Below are positions 29,315 to 37,660 of a DNA stretch of 64,000 bases, in pieces. The notes beneath the pieces are model-generated. The model was not told the DNA's origin. It saw nothing but the letters and a program-made list of their open reading frames with translations, and ran no database searches. Numbering within the stretch: the stretch's first letter is position 1; every line of letters starts with the position of its first letter. The stretch is from Novosphingobium sp. PC22D (GTDB lineage Bacteria > Pseudomonadota > Alphaproteobacteria > Sphingomonadales > Sphingomonadaceae): NCBI RefSeq assembly GCF_002556635.1, contig NZ_MWMO01000001.1, positions 62,001-126,000 on the forward strand, in the 5' to 3' direction. A program made the translations under genes and the position numbers.

Positions 29315-29773
29315 CTACGCTGCGGGCAAAAGACCCATGACCCTAAGCGCCGCGATCAGATTTGTGATCACGGCACGGGCCTCACTGTCAACTGTCGAGC
29401 CGCCGATTGGTTCCACCACATCGGCCGCTTTTCTCCAGTTTCCGAGATAGCGAATTTCGCCGCCGGTCGAGCGGTCGAGCAGGCGCATTCCGTCCTGCGG
29501 GGAAATGAAGCGCCAGCCGCCGCCCAGGCGGCACGCGAGGGAGTCCTCCTGGCCAGTCCACGCGCCACTTGCGGGTGCCGTCACCAGCCAGGCTTCGCCA
29601 TCGGCCGCCGTGGCGGGTGGATCGGCGGCCGCCCCTTCGATCGCTCCGTGGACGAGGATGTCCAGTAGGGCATGGGCCTCGTTGACGTAGAATTCCTTCT
29701 GCGCCTGGCCGACGAACAGAAGAGGAAGGCCGAGGCGATCGGTCGTGCTGTCGAATGTGATGGGATCGGTCAT
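29315..29773 (-). CDS. DUF2793 protein, GTA cluster end
   Basis: A 152-residue protein has the DUF2793 pattern RLGLPLLFVGQAQKEFYVNEAHALLDILVHG, DGEAWLVTAPASGAWTGQEDSLACRLGGGWRFISPQDGMRLLDR. The family accompanies GTA and phage tail genes in alphaproteobacteria and probably sits at the tail tip or fibre. Its role is not established. It starts 18 bases after the tail-tip gene and ends the cluster; the 190 bases before ompA hold no gene. Confidence 0.82.
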   Translation of the reverse strand: MTDPITFDSTTDRLGLPLLFVGQAQKEFYVNEAHALLDILVHGAIEGAAADPPATAADGEAWLVTAPASGAWTGQEDSLACRLGGGWRFISPQDGMRLLDRSTGGEIRYLGNWRKAADVVEPIGGSTVDSEARAVITNLIAALRVMGLLPAA

Positions 29774-29791
29774 TGCATCTGCTCCGTTTGG

Positions 29792-31987
29792 TCAGGTCGC
29801 CGGCAGCGGGCCGAGCGAGAGGGGTAGGGACAGCGCGCCGGTCCCGATCTGGCGGACCTCGAAGCCGCCGCCCGGCGCCAGGGCGGCGAGGTCGGCGAGC
29901 CGGGCCGCGTTGATCTCGAGCCGGTTTTCGCCGACCGTCCAGCTCGCCGCCGGACTTTCCGGCGGGCCGAAGCTGACCGCGTAGCTTTCCAGTTCTTCGC
30001 GCAGTGGGACGTCGAGACTGTCTTGCCAAGTCCAGGCGCCACGGGCGCGGCGCGTCCATTCGAGCCGCAGCCGGCCGTCTTCGAGGAGGGTGGCGCGGCC
30101 GTGAACGGGCGACAGAGGCCGCCGGGCGATGCCCCGTAGCAATACCGGAGCGATGACGGGCTCCGGGTCGGCGATACCGACCGCGACCACACGGATGTCG
30201 GGGCGCGTGCCCAAGACCGTCGCATCGAGCACGCGCGGCCGACGGTCGAGCAGCACGAAGCCTTCGCCGACATCGTGCGAGAGGATCGCCGCCTCGGTCC
30301 CGGCCCGGCCGCGCAGAAAGCCGGAGAGGCGCCAGAGTCCTTCACCCAGGGATTCGGCGCGGGCGAATTGGATAATCTCGGACCCGGCGAGCGCGAGGTT
30401 CGCGCCGAGCGATAGGTCGCGCAAGCTCGCCGAGGTCAGTTGCAGATCGGGGGCGACAAGTCGCACCAGCAGCGAGGAGCCCCGATCGAAGACGGTGGGA
30501 GCGGCGGGCCTGAGCACGGTCTCGCTGGTTCCGATCACGCTGCGCGTTCGGCCGCTCGGGCCGAGGGGGCGAAGTTCGCCGTCGCCTTCCTCGGCGTAGA
30601 GCGCCGCGCCGGACCAGTGGCGCGCCGGAGAGGATACGGCGGCGAAGGTTTGCGGCGTGTCGGCGGAGCCGCTCCCGTCGAAGGGCAACTCGAAGGCGGC
30701 AAGGCGCGTCTCGCCTGGCGGGAGATCGGGCTGGACCGTCGCCCGGCCCGGATCGGCGGGGCCCGCGAGGGCGTCGCTCGCGGCAAGCGGAACGCGGCGC
30801 GAGAGCGACAGTTCAACTCCGCCTTCGCGCCATTCCCATGATTCGATCCGCCAAGTGCCGGGCACGCCGGGGAGGCTGACGGCGCGCCCCGGGCCGACCT
30901 CGGGCATGAGTTCGGCGATCCGCCAGGTTATCCGGTCCCGTGACCAGTCGATGCGATGACCGGTTCGCTCGATGATCGCCTTGGCCGCGCCTGCTTCCAT
31001 CGCTGCCGGCAAGTCGAGCGTAACCGGGTTGCCGGGTCGCGTCCGGACGGCGGCGCGCTGGACGCCGGGCAGGTAGTCGCGATCGAGATCGTAATAGCGC
31101 AGTGCCTCGGGAAGCACGGCTTCGGAACTCGCCCGGCGCCGCACGAATCCGCTGCGCGCGCCGAATTCGCCATCGTCGACCGGGATCGCCGGTTCGGGCA
31201 ACGACAGCACGGTCTGCGCGTCGTCCACCGCGCGGATTACGATCCGGCCGCCGCCGGTATCGACATCGAGCGGCCAGAGCGGAGTGAGCAGCTCCAGCGT
31301 ATCGGCGGCCGAGGTTTCGCAGGTCCAGCCGGCGATCGCGGTTTCGTCGATCGTGACGTCCGATCCCGCGACGATCTCGGACATCGCGCCGGCGAGATCG
31401 AACGCATCGTCCGCGACGACCTCGAAGGTCAGCGAAGGGATGCGGTTGTAGAATTCGGCGAGATCGAGATCTTCGAACACGACGTAGGCCAGCCCGCGAT
31501 GGGCGGCGCAACGCTGGGCCCCCTCGGCGGAGAGGATCAGCGGGTCGGGGGCCTGATCGGCGTGGCCGTCGTGAACGCGCATCGCGCCCCCGACCTTGAG
31601 CAGGCCGTCTTCTCCGCGAAGCAGCTTGCCGTCGGCCCAGATCCGTCCAATTGCCTGGATCGGACGGCTCGAGAGCGCGACCGCCATGCTGATGCTGTAG
31701 GTATAGGTAGTGATCGAAGGGCCCTGCTTGCTGCCGCTGGTGTCGGCATGCTCGACGAGATCGGTTGCCCAGATGATCGTGCCGGGTACGCGCATCCGGC
31801 CGAAGTGGCGCGGAATCGCCGATCCGTAGCTCGAGGTCGTGACTTCGAGATCCTTGAGCCGCGGGCCTTTGACGCGCGACGATCCGAAGACGAGATTGTC
31901 GACCTGACGCCCTGCGAGGGCGCCGATCGCGCCGCCGATCGGGCCGCCGAGGACAGTGCCGACGGCGCCAAGTAAGAGAGTAGCCAT
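29792..31987 (-). CDS. GTA tail-tip protein (g15-like), shortened
   Basis: This 731-residue protein starts at ATG 31987 with a glycine-rich hydrophobic segment (LLGAVGTVLGGPIGGAIGALAGRQ), then LEVTTSSYGSAIPRHFGRMRVPGTIIW, typical of phage tail-tip proteins. The middle has the phage tail-3 type region (SGFVRRRASSEAVLPEALRYYDLDRDY) and the C-terminal part is beta-rich. In Rhodobacter the g15 'megatron' is, as I recall, near 1,300 residues with a TIM-barrel-like module, which is missing here. It seals the tail and probably contacts the recipient. Confidence 0.85.
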   Translation of the reverse strand: MATLLLGAVGTVLGGPIGGAIGALAGRQVDNLVFGSSRVKGPRLKDLEVTTSSYGSAIPRHFGRMRVPGTIIWATDLVEHADTSGSKQGPSITTYTYSISMAVALSSRPIQAIGRIWADGKLLRGEDGLLKVGGAMRVHDGHADQAPDPLILSAEGAQRCAAHRGLAYVVFEDLDLAEFYNRIPSLTFEVVADDAFDLAGAMSEIVAGSDVTIDETAIAGWTCETSAADTLELLTPLWPLDVDTGGGRIVIRAVDDAQTVLSLPEPAIPVDDGEFGARSGFVRRRASSEAVLPEALRYYDLDRDYLPGVQRAAVRTRPGNPVTLDLPAAMEAGAAKAIIERTGHRIDWSRDRITWRIAELMPEVGPGRAVSLPGVPGTWRIESWEWREGGVELSLSRRVPLAASDALAGPADPGRATVQPDLPPGETRLAAFELPFDGSGSADTPQTFAAVSSPARHWSGAALYAEEGDGELRPLGPSGRTRSVIGTSETVLRPAAPTVFDRGSSLLVRLVAPDLQLTSASLRDLSLGANLALAGSEIIQFARAESLGEGLWRLSGFLRGRAGTEAAILSHDVGEGFVLLDRRPRVLDATVLGTRPDIRVVAVGIADPEPVIAPVLLRGIARRPLSPVHGRATLLEDGRLRLEWTRRARGAWTWQDSLDVPLREELESYAVSFGPPESPAASWTVGENRLEINAARLADLAALAPGGGFEVRQIGTGALSLPLSLGPLPAT

Positions 31988-32013
31988 TGTTGGTCCTCGG
32001 AAAACAAGAAGTG

Positions 32014-32412
32014 TCAGGTGAGCCGGAAACGCGCCGCGATCGGCCATTCGACGGGAACAGGGCCCACGACGATCCGCCGCAGCCCGGCATGGGCATGGAC
32101 GAATGCGACGGCCGGATCGGCGATCATGAGGTGATGCTGGCAGCACCACGGGCGGACGATGACGACATCGCCCGCTGCGGCCGGACCTTGGCATGGCGCG
32201 AAGCCGGACGATCTTGCCATCTCATCGAGCCCGTCGATGCGCAGCGTGCGCAGGGCATAGCGGCTCGGCAGCTTCGGCGTCGCGCCGATCGCGCGAAGCG
32301 CGGCGTCGAGCAGGCCGACGCAGTCGAGGCCGATCGCCGGGTCGCGGCCATGAAGGCGAAACGGCGTCCCGACGAAGGATCGCGCCGCGATCGCCAGCGC
32401 CTGGCCGCTCAC
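32014..32412 (-). CDS. GTA tail peptidase (g14-like, NlpC/P60)
   Basis: This 132-residue protein is an NlpC/P60 cysteine peptidase-type cell-wall hydrolase. LDCVGLLDAAL holds the catalytic cysteine and CCQHHLMIADP the catalytic histidine. In GTA the product cuts peptidoglycan during DNA entry. The start is GTG 32412, overlapping the hub gene by four bases (GTGA); frames upstream of it are the antisense extension and not real. Confidence 0.88.
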   Translation of the reverse strand: MSGQALAIAARSFVGTPFRLHGRDPAIGLDCVGLLDAALRAIGATPKLPSRYALRTLRIDGLDEMARSSGFAPCQGPAAAGDVVIVRPWCCQHHLMIADPAVAFVHAHAGLRRIVVGPVPVEWPIAARFRLT

Positions 32413-33230
32413 GCCTGCGGCGACGGGTAGCGCACGAGCAGGTCGTTGCCCGGCAGGAATGGTTCGCCCTGGAAATTTACGGCGTTGCCGAAGCGGTCGC
32501 CGCACGTCGCGATGGTGTGGTCGCAGCCTTCGCGCAGGCGTACCCGCAAGCCAGGAGGGACCTCGGTGTCGACCGGCTCGGCAAGCACGAGCCCGCCGCC
32601 CGCGGTCAGGCGCGCTATCCGCGAGGTCTGCCCGACGTGCGGACCGTCGAGCCAGCGCAGCGTCCCGCCGAGATAGTCCGCCGGCTCGATGTCAGAGACC
32701 TCGACCGCATTCTCCGCGGCGTCGAACGAGAGGACGGTGCGGTCCAGGGTAAAGCGCACCGGATCGAGATTGCAGCCCGGAGCGCAGAACAAGGCGCGGC
32801 ACGTCGGGCTGGTGCGCGGCGTGGTGTCGCGCCGCAGCTCGACCTTGCGCGAGACGAGCTCTGCGGAAAAGCTGCCGTCTTCCTCCGCGACCTCGCCGAT
32901 CGTGCCCGAATAGAGAATGGTGCGCTCGAGCGACTCCCAGTCGACGAGACCGATGCGGATGAGGGCTCCGTCGAACCGGCCCGCGGCGAGATCGGCGGGC
33001 GCGATCGAATCGTGCGACAGCGCGCCGCGCACTTCCGCGCTGTCGGGCTCGAGGTCGCCCGAGCGGCGGATTGCCGCGGGCACCATGCCGGGTGACGAGC
33101 GGTGGAGCATACCGTCGAACCAGAGATCGGCGTCGTGCGTGGTCAGTCCGAAGGCCAAGCCGTCGCGCCGCAGCACTTGCCAGAACGTGGCGACCGTCTC
33201 CAGCTCACTCGCGAACCAGGTCCGGGTCAT
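32409..33230 (-). CDS. GTA hub protein (g13-like, DUF2163)
   Basis: A 273-residue protein of the BR0599/DUF2163 phage family. Cysteine pairs lie in TCRALFCAPGC (about residues 145-153) and GCDHTIATCGDRF (about 235-246), as expected of a lambda L-like hub that binds an iron-sulfur cluster in the Rhodobacter particle. The closing NAVNFQGEPFLPGNDLL is typical. It links the tail tube to the tip. It overlaps the fused g12 gene by four bases. Confidence 0.92.
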   Translation of the reverse strand: MTRTWFASELETVATFWQVLRRDGLAFGLTTHDADLWFDGMLHRSSPGMVPAAIRRSGDLEPDSAEVRGALSHDSIAPADLAAGRFDGALIRIGLVDWESLERTILYSGTIGEVAEEDGSFSAELVSRKVELRRDTTPRTSPTCRALFCAPGCNLDPVRFTLDRTVLSFDAAENAVEVSDIEPADYLGGTLRWLDGPHVGQTSRIARLTAGGGLVLAEPVDTEVPPGLRVRLREGCDHTIATCGDRFGNAVNFQGEPFLPGNDLLVRYPSPQA

Positions 33231-35563
33231 GCCGCTTCCCGCACTTCGACAACCGGAACGCTTGGCGCCTCACCGGCGGCGAAAGCGGCGCCTGATATCT
33301 CGAGCTGATCCTCGGCAAAGCGCACCGGCACGTCGAAGAGGAACCCGGCGCGGACTTCGGCCCCTTCGGGCGGCGGCGCGTCGAAGGCGATCACGCCGCC
33401 CTCGTCGAGCGCCCAGGAGCCGACGGCGAGGGCGCCGTCGATGCTGACGAGCAGCGTCTCGAAGATCGGCCGGGTAATCCTGCGCACCTGCACCGCCTCG
33501 CCGCTTCCGTAGTGCTTGATCAGGGCGAAGCGCGAGCGGGTGCCGTCGCCGGTTCCGAGGAACTGGTCGAGCGCGGAGGGTGTGCCGACCATGCCGTTGG
33601 AGCTGAAGTCCGAGGGGTCGCGCAGGCGAAATCCTCGGGCCGGGCCGCGTCGGGCGCGGAAGAAGGCGATGAGTTCGCCGAGCTCTGCCTCCGAGCGGAT
33701 GCCCGGCCCCACATCGAAGCGCAGGCGCGCGTTGGTCCACAGGCTGCTGCGCCGTTCGAAGCCCGAGGCGGTGACCATGACGCTGGTCGAGAACTCGGGG
33801 ATGACGGTCGCGTCGCGGCCCAGCGCCAGCGGATACCGGACGTCGTCGAATGCCTGCATGTCTTGTTCGTCCTCGTTCTCGGGAAGGCGCACGTAGCCGT
33901 CGCGGATCACCTGCGGCACGGCCCAGACCACGATCTCGTGCGGATTGCGGGCGCGGGCCTCGTCAATGCCCGCGTCGATCCGCAACCATTTGTCGCCTTG
34001 GCTTGCGAGGAGCACGAAGCCGGCGAAGTAATCCTGTTCGGACGGGGGATAGCCGAGGCGATCGTTGATCACCGTGTAGCCGCGCGCGCGGTCGGCGTCG
34101 GCTCCGGCAGTGAGCCAGTCGTAATCCTCCACCTGGAGCCGGTCGAAGGCGGGATGGGCCCACGCGACCGGAAGATCGGCGCGGCGCGCTTCGGGCATCT
34201 CCGCATCGAGCAGCGTCGGCGGAAACACGAGCAGCAGCGACTCGAACGAAGCACTGCCCGCCTCATCGCGCGCGGCCGCGACCAGTGCCGCGGTCGTTTG
34301 CGCCAGCAGCGTTCCCGCCGCGTCGAGCAGCGCGAGCTGATCTTCCTCGAGCGGTGCACGCATGTCGGCGATCTCGGGCGGGTCGCCACCGAAGGCCGTG
34401 CGCGCCTCGCTGTCGTAGAGGCAGATGCGGCCGTCGACGAAGATCCACCACCACGGCTCGCCGACCTGGAAGCGCACCGGCACGCCCGCCGCCAGCATCG
34501 CGCCGACGAAAGCGCGCGCGGCCTCGCGCAGCCAGGCCATGGCTTCCGCATTGGCGGGAGAGAGAAGCGAGGACGGCGGATCCCAGCCGGTCATGGCGGG
34601 CTGTCCGAGCCAATCGCGCTGCATCCATTCGGGCGGGCAGTTCTGGGCGAGAAGCTCGTAGGACAACGATGCGATCGGGCGCAGCCCGTTGTCGCCGCAC
34701 TCGGCGAAAAAGGCCTCGTGCCATTGTCGCGTGGCGGCGTTGAGCACGTCACCGGTCTTTGCCGCCAGATAGGCCTCGTCGCGGTGCTCAAGCCTGAAAT
34801 AGTGGCTCATCCCGACATAGTGGACGACGCTGCCGCGATAGCCGAGCTGGCGGATGTTGCGCACCAGCCGCGCCGGCGTGACCACGCCGTTGTCGTCGAA
34901 GCCGGTCGCGACCGCGAGTCCGTGCGGCGGGATCATGACGTCGCCGATCTCGAGCAGCGCGTTACGGCCCTGGCAGTCGATCTCCGCCAGTTCGATCCAC
35001 CCCTCGACCGCGACTTCGAGGGGTTCGTCGACCCCCGGCTCGTAGCCGGGGGCCACCAGCGAGATAAACATGCGGTCGACGTCGCCCGGCCAGACCGGGT
35101 CGGCCTGCTCGGGAAGCGTGAAGCCGCCCTGGAGCTGCGAGAACGGCAGGACGATCCGCGCATCCTCCGGCGTGCCCTCGGCGTAGTTCCAGAGGCGGAC
35201 ATACCAGGTGCGCGGGACCCCTTGCGGATCGCGGCCCTCGATGGTCAGGGTCGGGCCGTTGATCCCGTCGAGCGGGATGATCCCCGAGGACTGCCAGCGG
35301 AAGCTGAGCGTGGTCTGGGTATAATCCTTGCGCGTCTCGTAGGCGAGCAGCGGATGGTCGTAGCGGTCGGTGCTGTCCCAGATGAGTCCGGCGAGGTCGG
35401 CCTTGCGCAGGAACATCGCCTCGATGCGCATCGCGGCCGGGCCCTGGGTTACGACCGAAGCCACCATCGGACGCGGGAAGTTGACCGTCCAGAAGCGCGG
35501 ATCGAAGCGGCGGACGTGGTCGAAGACCTGTCCCTCGCGCTTGGCGGCGAGCCAGAATGCCAT
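33227..35563 (-). CDS. Fused GTA distal-tail protein: barrel-like module plus g12 (DUF2460)
   Basis: This 778-residue protein has the DUF2460/TIGR02217 distal-tail domain only in residues 576-778 (RYPLALGRDATVIPEFSTSV, GFERRSSLWTNARLRFDVG, FRARRGPARGFRLRDPSDF). The first 575 residues are additional. They contain VRNIRQLGYRGSVVHYVGMS, a helix AWLREAARAFVGAMLAAG and VRFQVGEPWWWIF, a beta/alpha alternation like a glycosidase-type TIM barrel, preceded by a beta-rich part like a tail-sheath or sugar-binding domain. In Rhodobacter g12 is only about 200 residues. The domain reading is inference; the fusion itself is clear. Confidence 0.85.
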   Translation of the reverse strand: MAFWLAAKREGQVFDHVRRFDPRFWTVNFPRPMVASVVTQGPAAMRIEAMFLRKADLAGLIWDSTDRYDHPLLAYETRKDYTQTTLSFRWQSSGIIPLDGINGPTLTIEGRDPQGVPRTWYVRLWNYAEGTPEDARIVLPFSQLQGGFTLPEQADPVWPGDVDRMFISLVAPGYEPGVDEPLEVAVEGWIELAEIDCQGRNALLEIGDVMIPPHGLAVATGFDDNGVVTPARLVRNIRQLGYRGSVVHYVGMSHYFRLEHRDEAYLAAKTGDVLNAATRQWHEAFFAECGDNGLRPIASLSYELLAQNCPPEWMQRDWLGQPAMTGWDPPSSLLSPANAEAMAWLREAARAFVGAMLAAGVPVRFQVGEPWWWIFVDGRICLYDSEARTAFGGDPPEIADMRAPLEEDQLALLDAAGTLLAQTTAALVAAARDEAGSASFESLLLVFPPTLLDAEMPEARRADLPVAWAHPAFDRLQVEDYDWLTAGADADRARGYTVINDRLGYPPSEQDYFAGFVLLASQGDKWLRIDAGIDEARARNPHEIVVWAVPQVIRDGYVRLPENEDEQDMQAFDDVRYPLALGRDATVIPEFSTSVMVTASGFERRSSLWTNARLRFDVGPGIRSEAELGELIAFFRARRGPARGFRLRDPSDFSSNGMVGTPSALDQFLGTGDGTRSRFALIKHYGSGEAVQVRRITRPIFETLLVSIDGALAVGSWALDEGGVIAFDAPPPEGAEVRAGFLFDVPVRFAEDQLEISGAAFAAGEAPSVPVVEVREAA

Positions 35564-35577
35564 GGTGACGTGTCCTC

Positions 35578-36138
35578 TCAGCCCTGCGCGAGGGCGCGGC
35601 GGATGGTGCTGGCGACTTGCCGCGACGATCGTTCGAGCGAGCGCGGCACACTTGCTCCGCGCGGCGCCGCGACGTTGATCGCGACGCGCACTTCGCGAGC
35701 CGGTGCGGAGGAGGGCTCGACCCGGCCCGCGCTGGTGGGCACGAAGACTTCCGGCCCGCGCTCGCCGACGACATAGCCGCGCCCCGGGGCGACATTGCCG
35801 CCCGTGGCGCGACCGGGAAGTCCGAGCAGGGCGGAAGTGACGCCGCCGAGCAGGGTGCCGAGACCGGCCTGGCCGCCACCCGCCGAGGCGAACAGCGAAC
35901 GCACCGACTGCGCGGCAATGGCGTCCATGGCGCTCAGCCCGGCGCGCTTGAGGTCGTCGAAGCCGAGGCTCCCGCGCCGGATCGCGCCGAGCAGTCCGCG
36001 TTCGAGCACCGAGCCGGCGCGCGAGAAGCGGTCGATCAGGTTCGTATCGAGGCTGGAGCGCATTTGCTCGATGTCACGGGTAAAGCCTTCCGTGCCCGCG
36101 CGAACTTCGACGAGCAGGCTATCGATGTCATCGGTCAT
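35578..36138 (-). CDS. GTA tail tape measure protein (g11-like), short
   Basis: A 186-residue protein is helical at the start (DSLLVEVRAGTEGFTRDIEQM, coiled-coil-like) and has the tape-measure C-terminal signature RGYVVGERGPEVFVPTSAGRVEP. Tape measure length sets tail length, so the tail should be very short, as in other GTAs (the Rhodobacter protein is of similar size). Its start overlaps the g10.1-like gene by 11 bases and it ends 14 bases before the fused g12 gene. Confidence 0.88.
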   Translation of the reverse strand: MTDDIDSLLVEVRAGTEGFTRDIEQMRSSLDTNLIDRFSRAGSVLERGLLGAIRRGSLGFDDLKRAGLSAMDAIAAQSVRSLFASAGGGQAGLGTLLGGVTSALLGLPGRATGGNVAPGRGYVVGERGPEVFVPTSAGRVEPSSAPAREVRVAINVAAPRGASVPRSLERSSRQVASTIRRALAQG

Positions 36139-36340
36139 GATCGTGTTCCATCAGGCGTTGCAGGGTCGCGCGGTCGATCGCGCCCGGGGACGCCGGGTCC
36201 ATGCCGATGCCGAGCGCGGCGGCGAGTTCGGCCGGGGTGGCGTTCCAGAAGGTGTCGGGGCGCCAGCCGAGCAGGCGTGCGGCGAGCCCGCTCAGGCCGG
36301 GCATGCCGTCGCCCAAGCGCGCGCCCGTGCCCGCCGTCAT
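36128..36340 (-). CDS. GTA tail assembly chaperone (g10.1-like, TIGR02216)
   Basis: A 70-residue protein contains ARLLGWRPDTFWNATPAELAAALG, the TIGR02216/DUF2376 signature of small phage tail proteins that lie before tape-measure genes. The ATG at 36340 overlaps g10 by four bases. It may act together with the g10-like protein as a pair of tail-assembly chaperones, like lambda G/GT, though here on separate frames. No slippery sequence was identified. Confidence 0.85.
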   Translation of the reverse strand: MTAGTGARLGDGMPGLSGLAARLLGWRPDTFWNATPAELAAALGIGMDPASPGAIDRATLQRLMEHDHDR

Positions 36341-36663
36341 CCGCTTCCCCGCAGGATCTGTTGCAGCAGGGTGCGCAGCGGCGCGGCACAACCGGCGAGT
36401 CCGAGCTGCATCACCGCCTCGCCGACCGCCTCGCGCGGCGCCGCGCCGCGATCGTCGAGGCAGTACCAAAACAGGCTGGCGATCTCGGAAAGGCGGAGCT
36501 GACCGGCACCGGCGCGTTCGACCAGCGCCAGCAGCGGGCCGAGATCCTCCTCGGCGGCGACGAGCGCCGAGAAGGTCGGGCGCAGGCGGCAGGCCCTGCC
36601 CGCGACGAGCAGGCTGGCCTCGCCGCGCAGCGGATTGGCGGGGCGGGTATCGGCCTCGCTCAC
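36337..36663 (-). CDS. GTA family protein (g10-like)
   Basis: This 108-residue protein carries RLRPTFSALVAAEEDLGPLLALVERAG and SLFWYCLDDRG, the GTA gp10 family pattern. The family is small, acidic-helical and found next to tail-tube genes; a role as tail assembly chaperone is likely. It overlaps the tail-tube gene and the g10.1 gene by four bases on each side. Confidence 0.85.
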   Translation of the reverse strand: MSEADTRPANPLRGEASLLVAGRACRLRPTFSALVAAEEDLGPLLALVERAGAGQLRLSEIASLFWYCLDDRGAAPREAVGEAVMQLGLAGCAAPLRTLLQQILRGSG

Positions 36664-37067
36664 GCGGGAACGACCTCGCCCGAGCTTTCGAGCTGGAGCG
36701 TGTAGTTGCGCTCGCCGTTGTAGTCACCGGCGTAGTCGAGCCGCTGGACGAGGAACTTGCCGCGCAGCTTCTCGCCATCCTCGAAGCTCAGTTCGTAGTC
36801 GTCGAGCGTGCCGGCCATCGCATTGGTGCGCACTTTCGTCTCGGCGGCGCTGCCGAGGAAGATCCCGGCCGCGCTGACCGAGACCGAACGGACCCCGGCG
36901 CCCGACAGCAGCTCACGCCAGCCGCCGCTATCCTTGCTGGTCACGACCACGGTGTCGCCGGTGACGGACATCTGCGTGGTGCGCAGCCCGGCGACGGTCT
37001 GATAGCTGGCTGGCGTGCCGCCATCGGAAATCTTCAACAGGAAGGCACTGCCGGTCTGGGCGGTCAT
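36660..37067 (-). CDS. GTA major tail tube protein (g9-like, TP901-1 family)
   Basis: A 135-residue protein with SAFLLKISDGGTPASYQTVAGLRTTQMS, VVTSKDSGGWRELLSGAGVRSVSVSAAGIFLG and FEDGEKLRGKFLVQRLDYAGDYNGE, all typical of TP901-1-like tail tube subunits, which form hexameric rings. The ATG at 37067 is the real start; the frame continues upstream without sense. Confidence 0.93.
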   Translation of the reverse strand: MTAQTGSAFLLKISDGGTPASYQTVAGLRTTQMSVTGDTVVVTSKDSGGWRELLSGAGVRSVSVSAAGIFLGSAAETKVRTNAMAGTLDDYELSFEDGEKLRGKFLVQRLDYAGDYNGERNYTLQLESSGEVVPA

Positions 37068-37092
37068 CGCATTGCTCCTTGCATGGGTTGCG

Positions 37093-37485
37093 TCACTGGT
37101 CCGCCAGCAGGCGGAAGGCGTATTCGATGAGGATCGCGCGGCTACTCTCGCCCCGCTGTTCGGCGCGCGAGCGCAGGAAGCGCTTGATGACGACCGCGAA
37201 GCCGGTCTGGGCGCGCGGCAGGCTCTCGACACGCGCCATGATCCGCGCGACGAGGTCGCCTGCCGCATCGGGGCGGTCGCCACGGCAGTGCAGTTCGAGC
37301 GCGACGCGCACTTCCTGTCCCGGAGCGGTCTTGCAGCCCCAGTCGGTGGCGGCGCTCGCGGCGACGGCGAGCCAGGGCGGGCTGGTGCGCGCGGGTGCCT
37401 CCTCGACCACGGCGTTGAGGTCGGCCGCGAGCCCGGCGTCGGTCGAGAGCCAGTCGAGCAGGGCGGCGCGCAGGGGCACTTCCAT
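37093..37485 (-). CDS. GTA tail terminator (g8-like, DUF3168)
   Basis: This 130-residue protein matches DUF3168: MEVPLRAALLDWLSTDAGLAADLN, QEVRVALELHCRGDRP and FRSRAEQRG-like end (RFLRSRAEQRGESSRAILIEYAFRLLAD). DUF3168 proteins cap the tail tube and join it to the head connector. The ATG at 37485 has GAAAGGA upstream. It lies 25 bases before the tail-tube gene. Confidence 0.9.
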   Translation of the reverse strand: MEVPLRAALLDWLSTDAGLAADLNAVVEEAPARTSPPWLAVAASAATDWGCKTAPGQEVRVALELHCRGDRPDAAGDLVARIMARVESLPRAQTGFAVVIKRFLRSRAEQRGESSRAILIEYAFRLLADQ

Positions 37486-37489
37486 ACTT

Positions 37490-37660
37490 CTATCCTTTCG
37501 CGAAGAGGGGCCAGAGCAGACGCGCGCGGCGCCAGCGCGCCGGGTCGCCCTTACGGCTGGCGAGACGTTCGGCGGTCTGTGCTTCGGCCAGCCGCCGCGC
37601 CTTGGCGGCGAGCCTTCGGGCGAGAGCGTCGAAGGCCTTGTCGGCATCGGCCCGGATCAT
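37490..37660 (-). CDS. Very short protein at the GTA stopper (g7) position
   Basis: A 56-residue, strongly basic helical protein (DADKAFDALARRLAAKARRLAEA, RWRRARLLWPLFAKG) sits between adaptor and tail-terminator genes, where Rhodobacter g7, a head-tail stopper of about 110 residues, is found. Its ATG overlaps the adaptor stop (ATGA) and it ends four bases before the g8-like start, which supports a real gene. It is about half the expected length, so it may be a reduced stopper or an unrelated small protein. Confidence 0.6.
   Translation of the reverse strand: MIRADADKAFDALARRLAAKARRLAEAQTAERLASRKGDPARWRRARLLWPLFAKG

Noticed and set aside
33512..35776. A 754-codon plus-strand frame opposite the fused distal-tail gene
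   Set aside because: Antisense shadow of a well-supported coding gene with four-base overlap to its neighbour.
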